This document shows positions 22,728 through 33,895 of a stretch of DNA of 64,000 nt, in pieces. Origin of the DNA: Neogale vison (lineage: Eukaryota; Chordata; Mammalia; Carnivora; Mustelidae); NCBI RefSeq assembly GCF_020171115.1, contig NC_058105.1:11260001-11324000 (forward strand), given 5' to 3'. Numbering within the stretch: position 1 is the stretch's first letter; every line of letters starts with the position of its first letter. Under the pieces are notes generated by a model. It ran no database searches. It saw nothing but the letters and a program-made list of their open reading frames with translations, and was not told the DNA's origin. The translations under genes and the position numbers were made by a program.

Positions 22728-23888
22728 TGTTATAGGTTGAATTGTGTTTCCCCCATAATCCATGAGTTGAAGTTCCAACCACTATTACCTTAGAATGTGA
22801 TCTTATTTGGAAATAGGGTCATTACAGATATGATTTCCTAAGATGAAATCATGAGGGTAGGTCTTAACCCAATATGATTGATATCTTTATAAAAAGGGGA
22901 AATTTGGGAGGGAAGATGCAAGATGGCAGAGAAGTAGTAGACTGAGATGATATCAGGTCACAGGAGTTCAGCTAGATGGTTATCAAATGATTCTGAACAC
23001 CTACAAACTCAACAGGAGATAGATGAGAAGAAGAGCAGCAATTCTAGGAACAGAAAATCGACCACTTTCTAAAAGGTAGGATGTGCAGAGAAGTGAATCC
23101 AAAGTGACAGGAAGATAGACTGCAGGGGAGGGGCCGACTCCCGGCAAGAAGTGGAGCAGCAGAGCACAAAATCAAAACTTTTAGAAGTCTGCTCCACTAA
23201 GGGAAATCACTCCAGAGGCTAAGTGAGGGTGGAGCCCTTGCAGGGACAGTGTGGTCTCAGGACCTACATGATCACAAAAAGACTGGGGGTGCCTGAGTGT
23301 GGTAGAGCACCCAGGTATTAGAGCAGGGAACCCAGCTGCAAAAACGGAGCTGAGGAGTGAGCTCTCAGATTGGGGTTACCTTAAACCATGATCCAAGGCA
23401 CAATCAGACCATTGCTTTTTGAGCAGGGACCTCACAAATGACAGATCTGGAGAGACCCCCCCTTCCTCCTCTGGGAGGAGTAGTGGGAGAGCGCATGGCA
23501 GGAATCTGCTGGGTTTCAAGACTCCAGATGGGGCCGTGCATCAGAGATAGCAATGCTCTATCACAAGCTGAGTGAGCATGGAGCACGGCCAGAGACTAGA
23601 GAGATGGGAGGGATTAGCTGCATTTCTCTGAGGGCATACAGGAGTAGGGCCCTGAGCTCTTGGCTCCTCTAGGCCAGAGACTGGGAGGCCACCACCTTCA
23701 TTCCTGTCCTCCAGGGCTCTAAGGAAAGCATTCAGGGAACAAAAGCTCCCAAGAACAAACCCGAGCAGGTTGCTTAGCCTGGCCCCTGGCAAGGGCAGTG
23801 CAATTCCACCTCAGGCAAAGACATTTGAGACTCACTGCAAAGGCCCCTCCCCCAGAAGATCAGCAAGAACATCCAGCCAAGACTCGTC

Positions 23889-23970
23889 AATGAGAACTGT
23901 GGAACTCCAGAGCTAGGGGAAAGCAACAGAATGAGAACTGTGGAACTCCAGAGCTAGGGGAAAGCAACAG
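23889..23970 (+). repeat. Exact 41-bp tandem duplication in L1 5' UTR
   Basis: The unit starting 'aatgagaactgtggaactcc' occurs twice back to back (23889-23929 and 23930-23970) without a mismatch. Confidence 0.97.
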
Positions 23971-24662
23971 ATAGAATTCATGGTTTTTTTTCCCCATGAT
24001 CCCTTAGTCTTGCAAAGTTAATTTTTAAAATTTTTTTCTTATTCTATTTTTTTAACTTTTCCTCTTTCCTCTTTTAACGTTTTTTAAGTAGTTTATCTTA
24101 ATAATACCTTTAAAAAAACCTTCTAAATCTTCATTGTTATAACCATATTCTATCCCTTCATTGTATATAACCTTAATTTTTGTATACATATAGGTTTTTC
24201 TTCTTTAAAATTTTGGGATACAATTTCTTCTAATAGATCAAAATATACCCTAAATCTAGCACATGGCTTTGTTCTAGTCTCCAGCCTGATCACTCTCCTC
24301 TTATTTTTTTTCTTTTTCTAACCAACATATCAATTCCTTTTTTAGAATTTTTTTAAAATTTTCATCTTTACAATCATAGTCCATCCCTTCCTCATTTTAC
24401 CCTTATTTTTGTATATATGTAAGTTTTTCTTCCTTTAAAAGTATGGGAGGTAGTTTCTTCTAAGAGACCAGAACACACCCAAAAACAAGTGGGTGGCTCT
24501 GTTCTAGTCACCAGCCTAGTATATATATAATTTTTATTCCCCCCCCCTTTCTCCTTCCCCCAGTTTTGGGTCCTTCTGATTTGGTTAGCATACATTTTTC
24601 TGGGGTCTTTGCCACCCTTTTAGTATTTTACTCTCTTGTTCATATATTCTTATCTGGATAAA

Positions 24663-25590
24663 ATGACAAGGCAGAACACCTCACCACAAATGAATAAATA
24701 AATAAATAAATAAACAAGAGGCAGTACTGATGGCTAGGGACTTAATCAATATGGACATTGGTAATATGTCAGAACTAGAGTTCAGAATGATGATTCTCAA
24801 GGTGCTAGCTGGGCCCGAAAAGGGCACAGAAGATATTAGAGAAATCTTGTCTGGAGAAATAAAATAACTAAAATCTAACCAAGTTGAAATTAAAGAAGCT
24901 ATTAATGAGGAGCAATCCAAAATGGAGGCTCTTACTGCAAAGATAAATGAGGCAGAAGAGAGAATTAGTGATGTAGAAGATGAAAGGATGGAGAATAAAG
25001 AAGCTGAGCAAAAGAGAGACAAACAACTACTGGACCAGGAGGGGAGAATTCAAGAGATAAGTGATACCATAAGATGAAACGATATTAGAATAATTGGGAT
25101 TCCAGAAGAAGAAAGAGGGAGAGGGGCTGAAGGTATATTGGAGCAAACTATAGTAGATAATTTCCCTAATATGGCAAAGGGAACAAGCATCAAAATCCAG
25201 GAGGTACAGAGAACCCCTCTCAAAATCAATAAAAATAGGTCCACACCCTGTCATCTAATAGTTAAACTTACAAGTCCTAGTGACAAAGAGAAAATCCTGA
25301 AAGCCACTTGGGAAAAGAAGTCTATAACATACAATGGTAAAAATATTAGATTGGCAGCAAACTTATCCACAGAGACCTGGCAGACCAGAAAGGACTGGCA
25401 TGATATATTCGGAGCACTAAATGAGAAAAATATGCAGCCAAGAATACTATATCCAGCTAGGCTATCATTGAAAATAGAAGGAGAGATAAAAAGCCTCCAG
25501 GACAAACAAAAACTAAAAGAATTTTGCAAACACCATATCAGCCTTATAGGAAATGTTGAAAGGGGTCCTCTAAGCAAAGAGAGAGCCTGA
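24663..25590 (+). pseudogene. Broken L1 ORF1 (copy A)
   Basis: L1 ORF1 encodes a trimeric coiled-coil RNA-binding chaperone. The expected start 'atgacaaggcagaacacc' is followed within 13 codons by a stop created inside an AATA repeat (24688-24715). More stops follow, one near 24865, with a net frameshift by 25138. The C-terminal 150 codons (25138-25590) stay open, with 'MAKGTSIKIQEVQRTP' and 'ETWQTRKDWHDIF'. The gene is dead; TGA ends it 62 bp before ORF2. Confidence 0.9.
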
Positions 25591-25652
25591 AAGTAACAGA
25601 CCAGAAAGGAACAGAGACAATATACAGTAACAGTCACCTTACAGGCAATACA

Positions 25653-26310
25653 ATGGCACTAAATTCATATCTTTCAATAGTTACCCTGAAAGTAAATGGG
25701 CTAAATGCCCCAATCAAAAGACCTAGGGTATCAGAATGGATCAAAAAACAAGACCCATCGATATGTTGTCTACAAGAAATTCATTTTAGACCCCAAGACA
25801 CCTCCAGATTCAAAGTGAAAGGGCGGAAAACAGCTTACTGTGCTAATGGACATCAAAAGAAAGCTGGGGTGGCAATCCTTAGATAAGATAAATTATATTT
25901 TAAACCAAAAACTATAATAAGAGATGAGGAAGGACACTAATCATACTCAAAGGAACTGTCCGACAAGAAGGTCTAACAATTTTAAATATCTATACCTCTA
26001 ACATGAGAGCAGCCAACTACATAAACCAATTAATATCAAGGTCAAAGAAACACATCAACAATAATACAATAATAGTAGGGGACTTTAACACTCCCTTCAC
26101 TGAAATGGATAGATCATCCAAGCAAAAGATCAACAAGGAAATAAAGGCCTTAAACGACACACTGGACCAGATGGACATCACAGATATATTCAGAACATTT
26201 CATCCCAAAGCAACAGCATACACATTCTTCTCTAGTGAACATGGAACATTCTCCAGAATAGATCACATCCTGGGCCACAAATCAGGTCTCAACCTGAATG
26301 TCCAGAATAC
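25653..26310 (+). pseudogene. Truncated L1 ORF2, endonuclease domain only (copy A)
   Basis: ORF2 normally encodes an apurinic-type endonuclease and reverse transcriptase. Here it starts MALNSYLSIVT and retains 'KVNGLNAP', 'CCLQEIHF' and 'VGDFNTPF', but has a stop at 25884-25886 and frame changes. It is cut off after 'RIDHILGHKSGLN', before the SDH-like motif. The reverse transcriptase is absent because of an internal deletion. Confidence 0.9.
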
Positions 26311-26361
26311 CCAAACTATGGAAAGAACCTAGAAGTCCAACAGATGAATGGATAAAGATGT

Positions 26362-26362
<1 letters not shown>

Positions 26363-26400
<38 letters not shown>
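26363..26400. repeat. (CA)n microsatellite inside L1
   Basis: About 19 CA units replace the 'tatatatacaca' found here in related L1s. Confidence 0.95.
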
Positions 26401-26401
<1 letters not shown>

Positions 26402-26659
26402 GGAATACTATGCAGTGATCAAAAGAAAGGAAATCTTGCCATTTGCAATGACGTGGATAGAACTAGAGGGTATTATGCTGAGTGAAATAAGTCAACCAGA
26501 GAAAGATAATTATAATATGATCTCTCTGATATGAGGAATATGAGAGCCAGGGCAGGGGGTTTGTGGGGTAGAGAAGGAAAAAAAATGAAACAAGATGGGA
26601 TTGGGAGGGAGACAAACCATAAGAGACTCTTAATCTCACAAAACAAACTGTTGGTTGCT

Positions 26660-26683
26660 GGGGGGAGGGGGAGGGTGGTTGGG
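26660..26683 (+). other. Potential G-quadruplex in L1 3' UTR
   Basis: G runs of 6, 5, 3 and 3 separated by 1-5 bases, at the same relative place as the tract at 11601-11631. Confidence 0.6.
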
Positions 26684-27097
26684 TTATGGACATTGAGGAG
26701 GGTAGGTGATATGGTGAGTGCTGTGAAATGTATAAGCCTGACGATCCATGGACCTGTACCCCTGGGGCAAATAATACATTATATGTTAATAAAAATTATC
26801 AATTTTAAAAAGGGGAAAATTTGGACATAGAATCTACATACAAGGAGAATACTATGTGAAGATGAAGGAGGTGACTAAAGTGATGATTTCACGAGCCAAA
26901 GAATGCCACAGATTGCCAGAAAATCACCAGAATCTGGTTGAGAGGCATGGAAAAATTTCTTTCTTACAATTCTTAGAAGGATCCAACTCTGCTAATGCCC
27001 TGATATTAAAATTATAGCCTCCAGAACAATAAATTTCTCTTAAGTCACTCAGTGTGTGGTAACTTTATTATGGTTACTGTCGCAAACTAAAACTACC

Positions 27098-28746
27098 AGC
27101 AGCCTTAAAGACATTGGAATGATAACTATCCAAATTTATGCAAGGAAGAAACACTAACTAAAGAAAGTTAGAATACCTACATTAATATCATATATAGATT
27201 TTAGAGGCAAGAATATCACCAGGCAAAATAAGGGAAATTATAAACTTTCCAGTTTATAAACTTCCAATTTTCTAAGGCACAATTCACTAAAGGAACATGA
27301 AAATTCAAATATTTAGGCAACCAAAGTAATAGATCTTCAAAGTCCACAATGTAAGAAACAAATAAACCTGCAAGGAGAAATAGACAAATTCATAATTGTC
27401 ATTAGATATTTCAAAATCCTTCTTCCAATAATTGATAACAAAAACAGAAAATCAATAAAATACATAAATTGAAATAATATCAAACTACCACACTTATTTT
27501 ATTTTCACAGAACACTTATCCCAAAACAGCACAACATAGTCTTTTCAAGTCCACACAAAACACTTACCAAGTCAGAACTATATACACTGTCATAAGATGA
27601 GTCTGAAGAAATGTTAAATGATTCAAATAATATAAGGCATGTTCTCTAATCACCATGGAATTAAATTAGGAATCAATATCAAAAAATGTCTAGGAAATTC
27701 CCAATTAACTGAATTCTAGATAACACATTTCTAAGGAGCATAAGGGTCAAGAAAGTAATGAAAGGAAATTAGAAAGCATTTCAAACTGAATAGGAATGAA
27801 AACAAAATCGTATCAAAATTTGGGGAATGCAGCTTTAGCAATTTTTAGAGGTAAATACGTAATACAAAAATTCCTATATTAAAAAAGAAAAATGGTTTCA
27901 ATGCAATGACCAAAGCTTCTACATTTAGAAACTAAGAAAAAGGGGCGCCTGGGTGGCTCAGTGGGTTAAGCCACTGCCTTCGGCTCAGGTCATGATCTCG
28001 GGGGTCCTGGGATCGAGCCCCGCACCGGGCTCTCTGCTTAGCGGGGAGCCTGCTTCCTCCTCTCTCTCTGCCTGCCTCTCTGCCTGCTTGTGATTTCTCT
28101 CTGTCAAATAAATAAATAAAATCTTTAAAAAAAAAAAAGAAACTAAGAAAAAGAGAAAATTAAATCCAAACTAAGCAGAATAAAAAAAGAAATACTGAAA
28201 CAGAAATAAATAAAATAGAAAGCAAAAATAATATTAAAAATCAGTGGAACAGAAATTCTTTGAAGAGATCAATATAACTGATAAACTTCTAGCCAAACCA
28301 ATCTGGAGAAAAATACATACTAGGAATGAAGGAGATGGCATCACTAAAGGTTCCATAGATTTAATCAGATAATAATTGAATGTTATGAACAACTTTATGC
28401 CAATAAATTCAGCAACTTAAAAGAAGTTATAAATACCTTGAAAACACAAGCTACCCAAGCTCACACAAAAAATAAATAGAAAACCTAAAAGTACTATATT
28501 TATAAAAAGAAATGCAAGTTTTAGATAAAAACGTCACATGAAGAAAATTCCTAACCCAGAAACTTCTAATGAAAATTCTAACAAATATCTAAAGAAGAAA
28601 TGATACCAATTCAACACAAAGTCATTCACAAAATTAACAGGAGAGAATGCTTCCTCATTGTGTAAGTCCACCATAACCTTGATACAAAAGACTATTACAA
28701 GAATAGTTCAGACAAATGTCCTCTATGAACAAAGATTCAAAAAGTA
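27098..28746 (+). mobile_element. Ancient L1M right arm, ORF1 to ORF2
   Basis: Continues the L1M of 21490-22727 on the far side of the LTR. 'ataactatccaaatttatgc' picks up the ORF1 text. ORF2 follows: 'aggagaaatagacaaattca', 'gttctctaatcaccatgg', 'aatgcagctttagcaa', 'aaattctttgaagagatcaa' and 'gacaaatgtcctctatgaac'. Many stops. It is cut at 28746 by the second carnivore L1 and contains one SINE. Confidence 0.75.
27927..28153 (+). mobile_element. CAN-SINE, young-looking, exact TSD
   Basis: Near-consensus SINE ('ggggcgcctgggtggctcag', 'gatcgagccccgcaccgggc') with a 12-base A run at the tail end and perfect 16-bp repeats 'agaaactaagaaaaag' at 27927-27942 and 28138-28153. Retained CpGs suggest recent insertion. 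Confidence 0.97.
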
Positions 28747-29409
28747 ATACACAACGGCTGTCCGCACCTGGGATAGTTCATGGTTTTAGAGGTGCAGGGA
28801 GCGAAGGGGGGCTGTTGGCAGAGACAAGGGGGTCTGGGGCCCACCGCTGAGAGGATCACTGGGGGAATGCACTGCCTGTGCGAGGCTGTGGTTTTCAGTG
28901 GCACTTACAGAGGGGAAGACTGTATGTTCTGGACCATTCAGAGAGGAGCAGACTGTGGTTTCTCTCCTCTGGGGCAGAGGTCTGGGTGTGGACCTTTTCC
29001 TTTGTCCTGACCCTCCCAAAAGATGCAAAAAGTCACCAGAGAACAAAAGCCCAAAAAACGGGTTTCCACAGAGCCCAGTCCCTTCACAGGGGCAAGGCAA
29101 CTCTGCTCAAGCAGGAAGGACTGAATAACAATGCATCAGGCCCCTCCCCCAGAAGACAAGCTGGAAGAGCAAGATGACAATAATCCAAGGGTCCCCGTAA
29201 AACTGTAAAAACCCAACACTGGAGGAAAATAGTATATTAAGCTCCTGGTGTTGCCTCGTGGCCTGTGTGTTTCTTAGATACAACTTTTCTCTCCTTTTAA
29301 AATTCTTTCTTGCATTTCTTCTGTTTTTTTTTTAACCTACTTATCATTTCAACTAGATGTTTAATAAAACATATTCTATAGTAACTTTTTAACTTAACTT
29401 TTTCACATA

Positions 29410-29580
29410 TATACTTTCTTCTTTTTATATATATATATGGATATAAGCTTCAGTGTAGTCCTTTTTCCCCTATTCAATACTACCTTTATATATATACCAT
29501 ATATATATATATAGATATATATATCTATATATATATACATACATACACACACACACATACACATATATTACCTTTATATA
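29410..29580. repeat. TA/CA-rich low-complexity patch in L1 5' UTR
   Basis: Blocks of (TA)n with nested palindromes at 29428-29440 and 29498-29540, followed by short (CA)n. Confidence 0.85.
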
Positions 29581-29931
29581 TACCAGATTTAGTTTTTCTG
29601 TATCTCTGGGAAGTAGTGTTCTCTAACAAAGAGAACAAAATACAGCCAGGAAGAACTAAAATACCCTACCTTGCTCACATCGAGGGTTTATAGCCACCTT
29701 CCCTTCACCCTCCCATTTTATTATTTTTTGTGGGAATTTTTGTTTGTTTCTATGTTTTTGTTTTTGTACTTTATAAATCTTATTCTTGGGTTTCATTTTG
29801 ACTGGGTGTTTTGTTTTGTTTTGTTTTGTTGATGGTGGCTTCTGATTGCTCCAAACTTTCCCAGGATGCACCTAGCCTGGATTATGGCTTATATTTTCAG
29901 CTGTACATCCCCTCAATCACAACTAAACAGA

Positions 29932-30810
29932 ATGACTAGGAGGAGGAACTGCCAACAAAGAAAAGACCCAGAGACAATGACCTCTCCATCAGACCTAATG
30001 GATTTAAGCAAGATGTCAGAAATAGACTTCAAGGTAATAGTTATGAAGACAACAGCTAGGCTGGAGAAAACTACTAATGGTAACATAGATTCTCTAAGGG
30101 CAGAAATGAGAGCTGCTGCTCAAGCAGAACTTAAAAATGCTATCAACGACATCCAATCTAATCTAAACACTCTAACAGCTAAGGTAAATGAGGCAGAAGA
30201 ACAAATTAGTGATCGAGAAGACAAAATGATAGAAACGAAGGAAGAGGAGGAGGCCTGGAACAAACAGCTTAAAATCCATGAAAACAGAATTATAGAAACA
30301 AATGTTGTCATGAAAGATTCCAATGTCAGAATTGTTGGGATCCGTGAGGGGGTGGAAAGAGAAAGCAGACTAGAAGATATATTTGAGCAAATCATAGTTG
30401 AAAACTTCCCTAATTTGGGGAATGAAACAAGTATTCTTGTCTTAGAGGGAGAGAGAACACCCCTAAGATCAAGGAGAGAAGACCAACCCCCAGGCAGCAT
30501 GTAAGAGTGAAACTCGGGAATCTTAAAACCAGAGAAAACATCTTAAGAACAGCTAGGACAAAGAGATTCCTTATGTACAGAGGGAGGAACATATGTCAGA
30601 GGAATACTGTCAGACCTGCCCACAGAAACCTGGCAAGCCAGAAAAGGATGGCAAGACTTATTCAGGGTACCAAATGAAAAGAACTTGCAGCCAAGAATAC
30701 TTTATCTAGCAAGGCTGTCATTTAGAATGGATGGAGAGAGAAAGAGCCTCCAAGACTGGCAAAAACTGAAAGAATATGTGACCACCAAGCCAGCCCTGCA
30801 AGAATATTAA
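29932..30810 (+). pseudogene. Broken L1 ORF1 (copy B)
   Basis: From 'MTRRRNCQQRKDPE' the frame is open for about 190 codons. A coiled-coil-like stretch spans residues 45-125 ('LRAEMRAAAQAELKNAIND'), then the RRM-like start 'NVRIVGIREGVE' at about 130-141. A stop at 30502-30504 and a frame change cut off the C-terminal domain, whose remains ('agaaacctggcaagccagaa') extend to about 30810. The ATG at 29866 is upstream of the true start. Confidence 0.88.
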
Positions 30811-32860
30811 GGGGGGGTTCTATAAAAGGAGAAAGACCTCAAGAGTGATAAAGAACAGAAATACACAGAGACAATCTATAGAAACAAGGACTTCATAGGT
30901 AACATGATAACAATAAAATCATATTTCTCAATAATCACTCACAACAAGAATGGCCTAAATGCTCCCATAAGACAGCACAGGGTTGCAGATTAGATAAAAA
31001 GATAGGACCCATCCATATGCTTTCTATAACTCATTTTGAACCTAAAGATGCATCCAAACTGAAAGTGAAGGGATGGAAAACCATCTTTCATGCCAATGGG
31101 CCTCAAAAGAAAGCTGGGGTAGCAAATCTCATATCATACAAATTAGATTTTAAGCTAAAGACTGTAGTCAGAGACACAGAAGAACAGAACATCATTCTTA
31201 AAGGGTCTATCCATCAAGATCTAACAATTGTAAATATTTATGTCCCTAACATGGGAACAGTCAACTACATAAGCCAAATATTAATCAAAATAAAGAGACC
31301 TATTGATAAGAATATGTTAACTGTAGGGGATCTTAACATGCTACTCTCAGCAATAGACAGATCATCTAAACAGAAAATCAACAAAGAAACAAGAGCTTTG
31401 AATGACACTCTGGACCAGATGGACCTCATAGGTACATACAGAACATTCCACCCTAAGACAACAGAGTACTCCTTCTTCTAGTGCACACATGAAACTTTCT
31501 TCAGAATATACCACATACTGGGTCACAAATCAGGTCTCAATTGATATCAAAAGATTGAGATTATTCCTGCATATTCTCAGATCACAATGCTTTGCAACTA
31601 GAACTCAATCACAAGAAAAAGTTTGGAAGAAATTCAAATACTTGGAAGCTAAAGACATGTTCGGGTCAACCAGGAAATCAAAGAATTTAAACAATTCATG
31701 AAAACCAATGAGAATGAAGACACATAAGTCCAAAACCTATGTGGTACTGCAAGGGTGGTCCTAAGGGGGAAATACATAGCCATTTAAGCCTCACTAAAAA
31801 AAAAAAAAAAACACAAAAAAAAACCCAGAAAAATCCTGAATACAAAAAATATCTTTACACATTAAAGATCTGGAGAATCAACAAAAAATTAAGCCTAACC
31901 CACACACGAGAAGGGAAATAATTAAGATTAGAGCAGAGATCAATGAGCTAGAAACTAGAAATGCAGTAATATACATCAATGAAAATAGAAGTTTGTTCTT
32001 TGAAAGAATTAATAAGATCAACAAACTACTAGCCAGACTTATGCAAAAGAAAAGAGAAAGGACCCAAATTAATAAAATTATGAATGAAAGGGGAGAAATC
32101 ATGACTAACACCAAGGAAATAGAATAAATTATCAGAAATTCTTATCAACAGCAATATGTCAATAAATAATAAGGAACCTGGAAGAAATGGATGCATTCCT
32201 GGAAACCTGTAAACTACCAAGACTGAAACAGAAAGAAATTGACAACCTGAATAGGCCAATACCAGTAATGAGATTGAAGCAGTGATCAAAAACCTTCCAA
32301 AAAACAAGAGTCCAGGGCCTGATGGATTCCCTGGGGAATTCTACCAAACATTAAAGAAGAAATAATACCTGTTCTCCTGAAGCTGTTTCAAAAAATAGAA
32401 ACAGAAGGAAAACTTCCAGACTCATTCTATGAGGCCAGAATTACCTCGATGCCCAACCAGGCAAAGACCCCACCAAATGGAGAATTTCATACCAATATCC
32501 CTGATGAATATGGGTGTCAAAATTCTCAACAAGATCCTACCTGATAAGATCGAACATTATTATAAAAAATGTTATTCACCACAATCAGGTGAGATTTATC
32601 CCTGGGATGCTAGGGTGGTTCAACATTTGCAAATCGATCAATGTGATAGAACACAAAAATAAGAGAAAAGACAAGAACCACACAGTCCTCTCAATTGATG
32701 CAGAAAAAGCATTTGACAAAATACAGCACCCTTTCCCAATTAAAACTCTTCAGAGTATAAAGAGAGAGGGAACATTCCTCAATTTCATAAAATCCATGTA
32801 TGAAAAACCCACAGTGAATATCATTCTCAATGTGGAAAAGCTGAGAGCCTCTTACAGCAG

Positions 32861-32902
32861 GAGTACAACAAGGATGTATAGGAGTACAATAAGGATGCCT
32901 AC
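32861..32902 (+). repeat. Imperfect 21-bp tandem duplication in ORF2
   Basis: 'aggagtacaacaaggatgta' recurs 21 bases later as 'aggagtacaataaggatgcc'. It lies where the conserved RT motif 'R-QGCP' is expected. Confidence 0.8.
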
Positions 32903-33126
32903 TGTCATCACTATTGTACAACATAGTACTAGAAGTCTTAGCAACAGCAATCAGACAACAAAAAGAAATAATAGGTATTCAGACCGGTAAAGAAGAAGTC
33001 AAACTCTCTCTCTTCACAGATGACATGATACTTTATGTGGAAAACCCAAAAGACTCCACACTCAGATTACTAGAACTCATACAGCAATTCATTAATGTGC
33101 CGGGATACAACATCAATTCACAGAAG

Positions 33127-33328
33127 TCAGTTGCTTGGGATGACTGGATGGCTCAGTCGTTAAGTGTCTGCCTTCAGCTCGGGTCATGGTCCCAGCTCCC
33201 CAAGGGGCTCCCTGCTCAGCAGAAAGCCTGCTTCTTCTCCCTTTCCCAACCCCTGCTTATATTCCCTTTCTCACTGTCTCTCTCTGTCAAATAAATAAAA
33301 TCTTAAAAAAAAGATAAATCAGTTGCTT
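33127..33328 (+). mobile_element. CAN-SINE inside L1 copy B
   Basis: Diverged sense SINE flanked by 'tcagttgctt' at 33127-33136 and 33319-33328. It interrupts ORF2 just after the RT core. Its core is shortened ('ggtcatggtcccagctcccc'). Confidence 0.93.
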
Positions 33329-33821
33329 TCTTATACACTAACAATGTAACTGTAGAAAAAGAAATTAGAGTATCGATTCCATTTATAACAGCACCAAAAA
33401 ACCATAAGACACCTTGGAATAAACCTAACAAAAGAGGAGAAAGATCTATTACTTAGGAAGTACAGAATACTCATGAAAGAAACTGAATAAGACTCAAAAA
33501 GATGGAAAAATATTCCATGCTCATGTATTGGAAGCATAAACATTGTTAAAATGTCTATGCTGCCAGATCAATATATACTTTCAATGCCATCCTGATCAAA
33601 ATACCAATAGCATTTTTCAAAGTCCTGGAACAAACAATCCTAAAATTTGTATGGAACCAGAAAAGACCCCAAATCGCCAAGGAAATGGTGAAAAAGAAAA
33701 ACAAAGCTGGGGGCATCATGTTGCCTGCCTTCAAGCTATATTACAAAGCTGTGATCACCAAGACAGCATGATACTGGCACAAAAACAGACACATAGACCA
33801 ATGGAACAGAATAGAGAGCCC

Positions 33822-33895
33822 AGATATGGACTTTCAACTCTATGGTGAACTAATCTTCAGATATGGACTTTCAACTCTATGGTGAACTAATCTTC
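33822..33895 (+). repeat. Exact 37-bp tandem duplication in ORF2
   Basis: The unit beginning 'agatatggactttcaactct' is repeated exactly (33822-33858 and 33859-33895), adding 37 bp and shifting the frame. Confidence 0.96.

Larger units (their letters stand above)
22891..26824 (+). mobile_element. Carnivore L1 copy A with 5' UTR, internally deleted, with TSD
   Basis: The flanking repeats are 'aaaaaggggaaatttgg' (22891-22907) and a copy with one extra A (26807-26824). The 5' end 'gaagatgcaagatggcagag' is the expected start of an L1 5' UTR, so the copy is not 5'-truncated. After the 5' UTR come a broken ORF1 (24663-25590), an ORF2 endonuclease start (25653) and a jump near 26296 to the ORF2 C-terminus and 3' UTR. 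Length is 3.9 kb against about 6-7 kb for a complete element. Confidence 0.93.
22728..27097 (+). mobile_element. MLT1-type (ERVL-MaLR) solo LTR split by an L1
   Basis: The left half (22728-22907) begins TG and carries 'ataggttgaattgtgtttcc' and 'cttatttggaaatagggtca'. The right half (26807-27097) carries 'gccaaagaatgccacagatt', 'agcctccagaac' and 'aataaatttctcttaagtca'. The order and spacing match an MLT1C-like LTR of about 470 bp. No internal retroviral region is present, so it is a solo LTR. It inserted into an ancient L1 and was later split by a carnivore L1. Confidence 0.85.

Noticed and set aside
22728..27097. Complete endogenous retrovirus between the two LTR halves
   Set aside because: The halves are one LTR split by an L1; the sequence between them is L1, with no retroviral internal genes.
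29866..30504. 212-codon open frame as a host gene
   Set aside because: From 29932 it is L1 ORF1 with a coiled coil and RRM-like start, inside a clear L1; the extra 22 codons are upstream L1 sequence.
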